Positions 48,530 to 59,228 of a stretch of 64,000 bases of DNA are shown in pieces. This DNA comes from Liquidambar formosana. Taxonomy: Eukaryota; Streptophyta; Magnoliopsida; Saxifragales; Altingiaceae. The stretch covers positions 31,717,478 through 31,781,477 of the forward strand of contig CM077833.1 of NCBI GenBank assembly GCA_039720395.1, read 5' to 3'. The notes beneath the pieces are model-generated. The model made no database searches. It was not told where the DNA came from and saw only the letters and a program-made list of their open reading frames with translations. The translations under genes were made by a program, and so were the position numbers. Each line of letters opens with the position of its first letter. The first letter of the stretch is position 1.

Positions 48530-48715
48530 TCCCCTCCTCCCTTCTTCCCGTAAATGAATTGGGTTGTAAATATAAAAGGTTAAAACAGGTATTTTTAAAA
48601 AAATATTTCCTTTTGCTTGAAGAATCTTTTAAAAAAGGGGTTTTTGAGTTAAAAAATCTTATGGTGGGTTTTTTGTTAAAAGCAGTTCCCTAATAGGGGT
48701 TATTGCTAATTTCCC
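47350..48715. mobile_element. Candidate long-TIR element, possibly MULE-derived
   Basis: The left end reads AATTTTGGCCAAAACCCCTA and the right end, inverted, GGGGAAATTAGCAATAACCCCTA. Both continue with AAACCCAC and AAACCCCTTTT blocks. Inside are an AT-rich degenerate array (about 47695-48165), an (AAG)n run (48260-48282) and a (TC)n run (48499-48523). The A-rich flanks prevent a clear target duplication. Confidence 0.4.
47695..48165. repeat. Degenerate short-period array
   Basis: Repeated variants of ATCAATTTACTGTTGTGTAT and AAAATTTATACATACAATA occur at roughly 60-bp spacing at first, then looser ACAGTACCAATATACTGTT-type motifs. The 84-aa ORF across part of it looks incidental. Confidence 0.55.
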
Positions 48716-48923
48716 CAAAAGAAAAACCAAACGTACAAAAGCGTCCTTAAAAACCGCGCTTTCATGGTATAATAATATTTTTAAAAAATACGTATGAAAG
48801 CGCCCTTAAAAATCACGCTTTTATCATGCTGTTACATACTAACACCTTCAGTATAAGTAAAAGCATTAGTACAAGTGCCGGTTTCGAAAGTGCTCTTATA
48901 AAAAATGCTGTCAATATAATGGC

Positions 48924-48928
48924 GTTTT
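48924..48928 (+). repeat. Left target-site duplication GTTTT of the LTR element
   Basis: GTTTT precedes the first TGTAACACCC; an identical GTTTT follows the second LTR at 55672-55676. Confidence 0.75.
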
Positions 48929-51348
48929 TGTAACACCCATAATTTTAAATAAGGTATTAAGGGTTTAACATATGGTTAACATAGTTAATCTCATGATTTG
49001 TTGGATGACCACTTGTATGGGTAATACATGTATATGATGTTAAGATGTTATGATTGAATTCTTGTGGTTGAGGGTTCTTTGTTTGATTGTGTTGAAGTAT
49101 GTTTTGGTGAGCTACGTACCTCTTTGTGGTGCTTGCTAAGTGTTATAGTTGACTATAACCCTTTATAGTTAACTATAACCAACAGAATATCTCTTTTGTG
49201 CCTGTTGGGTGTTATAGTCGACTATAACAACTTATAGTCGACTATAACAAACAGAATGTCGCAGAACTGTTCTTTGGTGAGTTATAGTCGACTATAACTT
49301 GACCATGATTCATTATAATTGACTATAACACACGGATTTTCTGGTGAAAAGCAAGATTTTTATGGGATGAAAATACCATTTTATCCTTTCTTTTATGTTT
49401 CCTATAAAACCCAACTTCTAGAGGGTTCTCACCCATTTTTCTCAACCGATTGAGAAAGGGGGGATAGGAGAGAGAAAGAAAGGGGACGGTAGAGAGAGAA
49501 AGAGTTTCTCCCTCCATTTTGATGGGTTTTCATGCACTGTGAGCATGATTTATCTTCTCTCCACCTAGTTGTACACTTAATTTACTTCTTGGGAGTATTA
49601 TTCATGGATTTTGTAGTTGGGGTTTCTTGTTTGGGCTCATGTATGTGTTCTTGGAGCTTGCTCTTGGTGGATTGAGCTTAGATTTCATGGGATTTGGCAT
49701 GGATGTTCATCCTCACCAATTCCTTTTTCATTTGAACGGTAATTTATCATGTATGAGACTAGGGTTTGCATTTCTTTTGGGATTTAGTTATCATATCCTT
49801 ACATTTTGTGTTTATCCATGGTATTTGTGAGATTTGGTTGTATTTTGGAGTTGGAATCTCCATTCTCTCCATTCAACTAAGTCATTTGGGAGCTAAGGCT
49901 TGGATTGGGAGCTTGCATGTGCATTCTAGGACTTAGATTTCACACCCACGACACGCAAGGTTGCATTTTCCACACATTTGGTTGAGGTAGGTGCAATTTA
50001 CATGGGTTTAAACTATTGACATGATAATATGGTATATATTATCATAGTATTTTGTTATTTTTGGAATTTAGAATATGCGTATAAATGATTTATGGAATAA
50101 ATCGTGAAATGGAACTTTGGGTAATTGATTATATAAATTGGGAATTATGTTTATTGAGAATTATGGGTTATCCTATGCTTTTTAGGAACTATAAATGCAT
50201 AGATTTTATGGGTATTTTTATATGGGTAATTAATACTTTTGGTTTATGATCTTAAGGTTGTAATCATAAACGGGTATTTATGTTGTTATCATAATTTGGT
50301 ATAATTATGATATTATTTTATTATGGTTTACATGGTATATTTTGGAGATGATTTTGGTTAAAATCATTTTTATGGTTTATTGTGTTGCATGTTGGGCATA
50401 ACCATGCATAAATGGACTTAATAATCAACTGGGTAATGTTGAGGGCTATTGGAGCTAGGACTGCTGCGGTCCTGAAGGAAAGGGATGTCGTGCTGTGTTT
50501 TCCTATTCTCTAGTCCTAGGCTACTTTGTGTTGTCCCCAATCCGGACTACTGCAGTCCCAGGTAGGGATGTTGTGCTGTGTTATCCCGGGGATGAGGCTA
50601 CTGCGGTCCCAGGTAGGGATGTCTTGCTGTGTTGTCCTCTTGGAGGTTGGGTTGTGATTCTTCCATTCCACGCGTGATGGTCCCTTTGTGGGGAAGTTGA
50701 GTAACTAATGGAATTGATTAAATGGACATGGGTCACATGCATTGGGCATTATGCATTATTTATTTTAAGTTATGGATTATAACTTATTTTTGGAGTTATA
50801 ATATACTTGGAGAGTATATTTTTGTTTTAAATGATATAATTGGGATTTTATTTATATCATTGCTTTAGTTTACTATGTTAAATTGTATCTACTGAGTTGG
50901 CAAACTCACACCTATTTTCTTAAATGTTTTTCAGTATCACAGGATATGATTTATGAAGCTTATGCGGAGGCATGCTTACTTGGGATTTATTAATGTATTT
51001 TCATGGGATAAATGAATGTATTTCATTAATTTTTATTTGGGCCAATGGTCAATGTAAATGTAAATTTAATCAGGGTTGTAATCTCAATTATTTAATATTG
51101 TATATACGTGGAATGCGATGCATGGGATGATACTACTTTCATGGATGACAAGAAATTTATGCATGGATTTTATAATAGGTTTTATGATGGTATGTCCTCT
51201 CTATGGATGGGTCATGTCCGAATAAGGGGAAAAGTTTTAAAATGGTTGAGATTTTGACACTTGTCATCCTCTTTTATCAAATGATTTATTAAAATAAAGC
51301 TTGTTTTATTACTACTGATCACGGCTTAATTATTTTGGGTCGTAACAA
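48929..51348 (+). repeat. 5' LTR
   Basis: The left 2.42-kb repeat of the element. It contains a cluster of TTATAGTCGACTATAA-type palindromes (49142-49328) and a three-copy imperfect repeat (about 50458-50640). A 67-aa ORF recurring in both LTRs (49627-49830 and 53931-54134) is not a recognised protein. Confidence 0.9.
49142..49328. repeat. Cluster of six 16-18-bp palindromes in the 5' LTR
   Basis: Perfect GTTATAGTCGACTATAAC sits at 49211-49228 and 49281-49298. Close variants with centre TTGA, TTAA or ATTGA lie at 49142-49159, 49163-49178, 49232-49247 and about 49312-49328. The 3' LTR has the matching cluster at about 53455-53632. Confidence 0.88.
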
Positions 51349-51360
51349 ATTTTTTTTTTT

Positions 51361-51372
51361 TGGTATCAGAGC
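51361..51372 (+). other. Primer binding site (initiator tRNA-Met type)
   Basis: TGGTATCAGAGC begins 12 bp after the 5' LTR, behind a T-run. Confidence 0.88.
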
Positions 51373-53241
51373 TTACTAGTAGATCTACATGGGATTGTTA
51401 TGTGGGGGAATAGCTTGTACTTAGGTATATATATATTGGGGTTATGACCTATACAATATAAGAACTTAGAAACATGTTAGATACACATGTTGATAACTTT
51501 GATTTTTGGTATAATCAAAGATTTATAATTTTGTTGATTGAATACCAACATACTTTGAGAACATACAAACATGTTAGGCACACATGTTCATGGATATTGT
51601 CAATTCATGGTAGAGGCATTTGGCCATATGCATAATTCCATGAGGAATTGTTTTCATATGCATTCGGGAACATATTTAGGATGAGAATCCTAATGAGGAC
51701 TTAAGCATATACATGTGTAGGTACACACATACATTTGTATATTGGGTTGTTTATTACCCAGAGTCTTGGGGAGATTGGTGTAACATGTGCATCATTTGTA
51801 GCCTAGAGTCTTGGCGTTATATGAGTTAGAATGTCTAATGGGTTAGGACATCCATTATTTTCCTTTTTATGGTATTCGAGACCGAGTCTCTAAGGTCGGG
51901 GCTTAGCATGCGTATTTCCTTTGGTGTTATAGGTTACTTATGGTTTGTGATGTATCCTTAATTTTGCTGGTTTGAGATTATCAGGTCTAATAATCTTTCT
52001 GTTGATTCGTTGGCAGTGCTTTGTGCAATATTTGTTTGATCGGGTGGATTCTAGTGGTCCATATTCCTATGGATCCACTTCTTTTGGTTTGAAGGCGACT
52101 AACCTTATATATTGTTGGATGTAATGTATATATTAGATGGCTTGTAATGATTTGGGTTGTAGACACGACACTGGGTACATAATGTCACGATATGTGTGAT
52201 TTTGTGGTAGTACTTTGTATAAGTACTAGCTACTTAGAGGTAATTAGACATGTGAGTCTTGTGATTTATCATGTGTACCTTTGAGATATAAATTATTGTG
52301 CATGATTGGGATGGTTGAATGCCCTTGTATTGATATGTTTGACTGTGGGTGAATATAACCGTATTGGTGCGGTCACATACACTTGTGTATTGGTGCTTAT
52401 TGGATTGGTGGGGTGTATTTATGTATATCTATATGTTGATATAGATTGGATGCTATATAGTTATGTATACATGAGTATCTTTTGGGATTGTTGGAGTATA
52501 CATATGTATATCTCTATAGTGAAATATATGTATGTGTACATATTGGTTTGCACCTATGGAGTTGTTATAGGTGCGATTTTGTTTTAAGTATGTGATGTGT
52601 ACTATGTTGTGTTTTGGGTGATATACAAGTTGGTATTGTATATGTGATGTGGGTATAGGTTCTTTGTAAGAACTTTGATCCTCGTTGAGAGAGAGTTCTT
52701 GCGAAGAGCTCGTTATTGTGCTTGAGTTGATATGTTTTGTACTGGTTATGCATTTATTTGCTTTGGATATTGTTGGTTTTGGTTTTAAGCAATACGTGCT
52801 CATTGCTAGTTGCTACTTTGGGTAAACCCTAAGTAGTTTGATGGATGTGCTAAGGCCACACATGAAAGAGCTTGTGACCATTTTTGGAATGTGATGTTAA
52901 TGCTTTGAAATGTATTATGGGTTTGGAAATTATTTGCCCCTTGTTATATGTGATGTTGGTTGAATATTGGTGAGTAACACCAATTTTGTTATGATTTTGT
53001 GTCGAGACTTGAAGACGGTATAGTCTTTTGCGTTTGTAATGCTTGTTGAGATTGGTGAGTGACACCAATTGTATTGTGATTTTGAAATGGGAATTGTTTG
53101 CTTGTGGGCTAGCCATGGTTGTTAGTGCCACTATGTTTGTGATTCGTGGTATTCTACATTCTTTGTTTCTTTCATAACGGGTTGTTATTGAGTTTGATGT
53201 GTCGAAATTCAAGAACGAATTTCCTATTAGTGGGGGAGAAT

Positions 53242-55671
53242 TGTAACACCCGTAATTTTAAATAAGGTATTAAAGGTTTAATCTATGGTTAACATAGTTA
53301 ATCCCATGATTTGTTGGATGACCACTTGTATGGGTAATACATGTATATGATGTTAGGATGTTATGATTAAATTCTTGTGATCGAGGGTTCTTTGTTTGAT
53401 TGTGTTAAGGTATGTTTTGGTGAGCTACGTACCTCTTTGTGGTGCTTGCTGAGTGTTATAGTTGACTATAACCCTTTATAGTTGACTATAACCAACAGAA
53501 TATCTCTTTTGTGTCTGTTGGGTGTTATAGTCGACTATAACAACTTATAGTCGACTATAACAAACAGAATGTCGCAAAACTGTTCTTTGGGGAGTTATAG
53601 TCTTGACTATGACTCATTATAGTCGACTATAACACACGGATTTTTTGATGAAAAGCAAGATTTTTATGGGATGAAAAGACTATTTTACCCTTTCTTTTAT
53701 GTTTCCTATAAAACCCAAGTTCTAGAGGGTTCTCACCCATTTTTCTCAGCCGATCGAGAGAGGGGGGATAGGAGAGAGAGAGAGAAGGGATGGTAGAGAG
53801 AGAAAGAGTTTCTCCCTTCATTTTCATGGGTTTTCATGCATTGTGAGCATGATTTATCTTCTCTCCACCTGGTTGTACACTTGATTTACTTCTTAGGAGT
53901 ATTGTTCATGGATTTTGTAGTTGGGGTTTCTTGTTTGGGCTCATGTATGTGTTCTTGGAGCTTGCTCTTGGTAGATTGAGCTTGGATTTCATGGGATTTG
54001 GCATGGATGTTCATCCTCACCAATTCCTTTTTCATTTGAGAGGTAATTTCTCATGTATGAGGCTAGGGTTTGCATTTCTTTTGGGATTTAGTTATCATAT
54101 CTTTACATTTTGTATTTATCCATGGTATTTGTGAGGTTTGGTTGCATTTTGGAGTTGGAATCTCCATTCTCTCCATTCAACTAAGTCATTTGGGAGCTAG
54201 GGCTTGGATTGGGAGCTTGCATGTGCATTCTAGGACTTGGATTTCACACCCACGACACACAAGGTTGCATTTTCCACACATTTGGTTGAGGTAGGTGCAA
54301 TTTACATGGGTTTAAACTATTAACATAATAATATGGTATATATTATTATAGTATTTTGTTATTCTTGGTAGAATATGCGTATAGATGATTTATGGAATAA
54401 ATTGTGAAATGGAACTTTGAGTAATTGATCATATAAATTGGGAATTATGTTTATTGAGAATTATGGGTTATCTTATGCTTTTTGGAAACTATAAATGCAT
54501 GGATTTTATGGGTATTTTTATATGGGTAATTGATACTTTTGGTTTATGATCTTAAGGTTGTAATCATAAACGGGTATTTATGTTGTTATCATAATTTGAT
54601 ATAATTATGATATTATTTTATTATGGTTTACATGGTATATTTTGGAGATGATTTTGGTTAAAATCATTTTTATGGTTTATTGTGTTGCATGTTGGACATA
54701 ACCATGCATAAATGGACTTAATAATCAACTGGGTAATGTTGAGGGCTATTGGAGCTAGAACTACTGCGGTCCCGAAGGAAAGGGATGTCGTGCTGTGTTT
54801 TGCTGTGTTTTCCTATCCTCTAGTCCTGGGCTACTTTGTGTTGTCCCAAATCCGGGCTGTTGCGGTCTCAGGTAGGGATATCGTACTGTGTTGTACCGGG
54901 AATGAGGCTACTGCGGTCCTAGGTAGGGTCTCAGGTAGGGATGTCTTGCTGTGTTGTCCTCTTGGAGGTTGGGTTGTGATTCTTCCATTCCGCACGCGAT
55001 GGCCCCTTTGTGGGGAAGTTGAGTAACTAATGGAATTGATTAAATGGGCATGGGTCACATGCATTGGGCATTATGCATTATTTATTTTAGGTTATGGATT
55101 ATAACTTATTTTTGGAGTTATAATATATTTGGAGAGTATATTTTTGTTTTAAATGATATAATTGGGATTTTATTTATATCATTGCTTTAGTTTACTATGT
55201 TAAATTGTATCTACTGAGTTGGCAAACTCATACCTATTTTCTTAAATGTTTTTCAGTATCACAGGATATGATTTATGAAACTTATGCGGAGGCATGTTTA
55301 CTTGGGATTTATTAATGTATTTTTCATGGGATAAATGAATGTATTTCATTAATTTTTATTTGGGCCAATGGTCAATGTAAATATAAATTTAATCAGGGTT
55401 GTAATCTTAATTATTTAATGTTGTATATAAGTAGAATGCGATGCATGGGATGATACCACTTTCATAGATGACAAAAAATTTATGTATGGATTTTATAACA
55501 GGTTTTATGATAGTATGTCCTATCTATGGATGGGTCATGTTCGAATAAGGGGAAAAGTTTTAAAATGGTTGAGATTTTGACACTTGTTATCCTCTTTTAT
55601 CAAATGATTTATTGAAATAAAGCTTGTTTTATTACTATTGATCACGGCTTAATTATTTTGGGTCGTGACAA
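53242..55671 (+). repeat. 3' LTR
   Basis: The right 2.43-kb repeat, differing from the left one by scattered substitutions and small indels. One change disrupts a palindrome at about 53595-53612 (GTCTTGACTATGAC). Confidence 0.9.
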
Positions 55672-55842
55672 GTTTTCAGCGCCGTTCTGCGCACTTGTCG
55701 ATTTGCCAATCACCGCCCTCCTCCATTGCCATCCTCCACCATCAACAGGTGACACTCGGCTCTCTCTTCTCTCTCATCTATCAATCTAGGGATTTGTGGC
55801 CTTGTACGTTGAAAACCTTTTTTTTTTTTTTAGTTAAAAGAT

Positions 55843-56393
55843 GGGCAAACTACTTGTTAATGCCATTAACCTTACCCCAAATTTCAATGTGGTGTTCAAA
55901 CTTGTAATTTGCACAATTTAGTACAATAACTATACATTTGTGTTTCAATGTGGAAAAACACAGGACGAATGTTTGGTTCCTAACGGAGATGCTCACGTGG
56001 TGCCCAACTGGCATCGATGTGGCTTCCCTAGTGGCCATCTGACCCATTTTTCCCCCATTTTCAGCTCATGTGCGCGGCATCCCCGGTGGCCATCTGACCC
56101 CATTTATACATTCTTTTGATGGTTGGAACAAAGATTTACCAAGCATGATAGTGTTGACTTTATAGGCCCAGATGGAAGGAAAATAGGTCAGATGGCCACT
56201 GGGGATGCCAAGTCGACGCCAGATGGGCACTACGTGCACGTGAGCATCTCTGTTAGGAACCAATCTTCCATCTTGTGTTTTATTACATTGAAACACAAAT
56301 GCATAATTAGTGCACTAAATTGTGCAAATTACAAGTTTGTCCACCACATTGAAATTTGGGGTAAAATTAATGGCTCTGATATGTAATTTGCTC
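55843..56393. mobile_element. Long-armed foldback element, Mutator-like
   Basis: The perfect 9-bp target duplication TTAAAAGAT is at 55834-55842 and 56394-56402. Arms of about 230 bp are inverted copies: CCCCAAATTTCAATGTGGTG, TTGCACAATTTAGT, GGAGATGCTCACGTG and GGCCATCTGACC on the left return complemented on the right. Overlapping ORFs on both strands (for example 56123-56386 + and 56066-56296 -) are by-products of the palindrome. Confidence 0.85.
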
Positions 56394-56402
56394 TTAAAAG
56401 AT

Positions 56403-57123
56403 TGATTCTACTGGTAAAATTCATTGTTTTATATTTTGTGAAACTAAAATATATGTAATTTCATTTGAGTTAGATTACCCGCGCGAGCTATGCAGGTTTG
56501 AGTAAGAAGCTTATTTTGAGTAACCTCGCTTACTATCTGATCGGCCCAAAACAATCCCACATTATTTTTTTTCCCCTTTCTGCTTTTATGGCAAATCTCT
56601 TCTCAAAAGAAAAATGATCGACTTGGAGAGGAACTTAAAATGGAGCTAGGGTCAGCACAAGGTGCATGTTGCAATGGACCTGAGTGGGCTGGCGGGACCT
56701 ATTCTTCTCTTTCTCTTCCTTTATGACCTCCACACCCAAAATTCAGTATATGCATTGTATTCCAAATATTTCAATAGCAACCAATCCAATCTGTTGCTAA
56801 ATCCACCGCCAAGACCCTCCATTTGCTTGGCATATTGAGGTTGAGAACTCAACGAGTACCAGAAAAGAATAAAGAGTAGAACTGTAGTGAAAAAGACGAA
56901 TCTGAGACAAACATAATTAAAAGGAAAAAAAAATTGTTAAAATAAGGAAAATAAAAAATTGAGGTTACTACTCATCACTGTAGGGAATGTGCCTACATGC
57001 CCGCATCATACCCTTGTGTGGATATTCCCAAAGAATTTAAGAAGAATCGACTGCTTCCAGCCCAAGAATAGTAGCTGGAATTTTGGTTCTTTGAGGATAA
57101 AGATTGCCACAACATTTTTCAGT
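56403..57123. other. Intergenic, nothing recognised
   Basis: AT-rich sequence between the foldback element and the solo LTR. A block GGATATTCCCAAAGAATTTA near 57019 recurs near 58345 on the far side of the LTR insertion. Confidence 0.5.
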
Positions 57124-57128
57124 TACCT

Positions 57129-58225
57129 TGTTTGTGGGTCGATGCGACGCGGAGTCAACGGAGCCCACGTGGGTCGTATTCGAGGAGGTCAGCCACGTAT
57201 GATGGTGGGATAGATGGAGAGATCCATATGGAGGAGAGAGAGAAGTGACCTGGGGTAGCTTTTGGAGTGGGAGATAGGCAGGGAGAGAGAGTCGACCTAG
57301 TGGGGCGCGACCCGTGTTTGGAGAGGCTTCAGTCCAAATGAAGTCTTCTTTTGGAAAATCCCCTCCATCAAGGCAGAGATTCCTTGGTTGTTAGTGTTGT
57401 TGGTGAGGGGATTGAATTGACCTTAAATGAGGCCAAACGGGACCTTTTTATAGAGCTAAAGACCTGGGACAGCCGATTGATGCAGGTGGTAGCAGACCTA
57501 GGGTAATGGGGTAGCAGACCTAGACCCTCCTGGGTAGGTCGGCTGCCATACCCTGTTCTGGTGCTGACACCCATGCCTGTAAGGCTTTTCGTCTGTACGA
57601 GGTATGGGTTTGACCTGTTAGCTGTCCCATCATCTGTTGAGGTTGTTGTTGTGTCATGTCACTTCCCAGCCATTCCCCAGATCGACTATAGAGGTGCGAT
57701 TCCCGATACCAAGGGTGCGACCTCCTTAGAGAGCCTTCCCTCTATCCACCAAGCCAAGATCCTCCAAATGTCCCATATGCTGAGGGGAAGCTAAGGCCGA
57801 GCGACCTTGCTTGAGAGTCAAGCTCGCGATGGAGCCCCCCGGGTTTTGCCCCAACCCAAACTAGTTAGGGAACTAGGACCGTACCCTAGGGTACTTCGAG
57901 GGGGATCGAGTAGATCGCCGACCTCGACTCCCATCACGTGCTGTGATAGGCATCCGACACGAAGGGGTCATATCGACCTTCCTCGAGATGGCGCGGGCAT
58001 CCTTGATATAAAGGGCGTCCCTCCGGGAAGGGGCATCCTCGAGGGAGTGGACGTTTCCCTCGAAGGTATGTGGATGTGGGCGACAAGGCCGTCCTTGGGT
58101 GGGGTCGTCCAAGCAGCGCCACATAGGCGGCTGAGGTGGCGGAATAAGTCAAACCCTGTTGGTCAATTCTCCACGTGGCGAGGCATAATTGGTTTGACGT
58201 GGCAGCGTGTTTTGGGGTGTCAACA
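57129..58225. mobile_element. Solo LTR
   Basis: A GC-rich block starts TGTTTGTGGGTC and ends GTGTCAACA, so its ends are TGTT..AACA. It is flanked by the 5-bp duplication TACCT (57124-57128 and 58226-58230). There is no second LTR and no internal region. The base composition contrasts sharply with the AT-rich surroundings. ORFs of up to 154 aa inside are not retroelement proteins. Read on the minus strand it would begin TGTTGACACCCC, a common LTR start, so minus orientation is slightly favoured. Confidence 0.75.
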
Positions 58226-58230
58226 TACCT

Positions 58231-59228
58231 CACAGTTTATAATTCAACAAGGAAGAAATGGTCTATTATGAAAAAGCAAACCTCTAATCCATATAAGATT
58301 TTACAGTCTACTTCAAGTAAATCCAAGACCCATAAGAAGAATGAAACTTTGTATGGATATTCCCAAAGAATTTAAGAAGAAACGAACTAAAGACTTTTGT
58401 TTCTTATAATGTAATCACTTGCCAACTTACTTACCCTTGGGGATTAACTATTTATAATTTGGCAAAGAAGAAAGGTCGAACATAGCTTGTCGAAGGTCAA
58501 AGGGCCAATGTCCTCTTCAGTGGTTCCAATGGTAACTCCAACCAGGCGTCTTTGACTCTTTACTTTTAATCAACTTGACATGCGCGTGAGATGGATGTTC
58601 CTTCTGCCAAAGACTAACGACAAAATTGTCTGCCGGCATTGAAATTGTGATCTTCCTATGGACGGCTAGTGCTAACGAATAATGTACTGCTCCAGTGATA
58701 GCTATATTAACAAAGAATAAACTAGTGTGCATAGACGGGAATGGAGATCCTTCCCCTTAATCATACTTCTTTCCATGTCCTTCCGCATAATTGGATCCCT
58801 TCAACATCATAATATTATTGGGACCAGTCAATCAATAGGTCCAACTAAATTGAAGTACATAATATCTTCAAAAAGTAAACTTCATTAAATCATCTTAGTT
58901 ATTCAATTAATTTGGTTTTAATGAAGTTATATGAACAGTTACAAGACTTTTGATGACTGTCTCATGGGGAAAAAAAAAGTTTTAATCAAATGATCAAAAC
59001 AATTGAAAAATAAGTTATCTTTGAAGGATAAGATGCATTGAACAAGATCCATTATTTGATAAGTCACAATGTAAATTTTTATATGTTTATATGATCTAAA
59101 CATACAAAGGGGGTATAGAAGAGAGGACAGGGGACCTCCGTAAGTGATGGTGACCTCTAAAATATGCTTTTATTAGCAGCGTGCTGTCATTGGAGATCAC
59201 TCCGAGGGGCATACAGTGAGAGAAAAAA
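58231..59228. other. Upstream region of the first BAHD gene
   Basis: AT-rich non-coding sequence. No obvious TATA box within 100 bp of the ATG. Confidence 0.5.

Larger units (their letters stand above)
48929..55671 (+). mobile_element. Complete non-autonomous LTR retrotransposon with 2.4-kb LTRs
   Basis: LTRs at 48929-51348 and 53242-55671 are almost identical along their full length, start TGTAACACCC and end in GGTCGTRACAA. A 12-nt match to the initiator-tRNA-Met primer site, TGGTATCAGAGC, is at 51361-51372, and a purine tract TGGGGGAGAA abuts the 3' LTR at 53231-53240. The 5-bp target duplication GTTTT flanks the element. The 1.9-kb interior has no gag, protease, RT or integrase; its longest ORFs are about 93 aa (+) and 116 aa (-), unlike any retroelement domain. 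LTR plus primer-site style suggests a Gypsy-derived, LARD-like passenger, but class cannot be proved without coding domains. Confidence 0.9.

Noticed and set aside
52306..52803. 93-aa (+) and 116-aa (-) ORFs in the LTR element interior
   Set aside because: Both follow low-complexity TATG-rich sequence and lack zinc-knuckle, protease, RT or integrase motifs.
56066..56386. Overlapping ORFs on opposite strands as an antisense gene pair
   Set aside because: They are mirror images of the foldback arms.
57807..58271. 154-aa ORF in the GC-rich block
   Set aside because: High GC makes long chance ORFs; overlapping ORFs exist on the other strand and the block is bounded by LTR ends and a 5-bp duplication.
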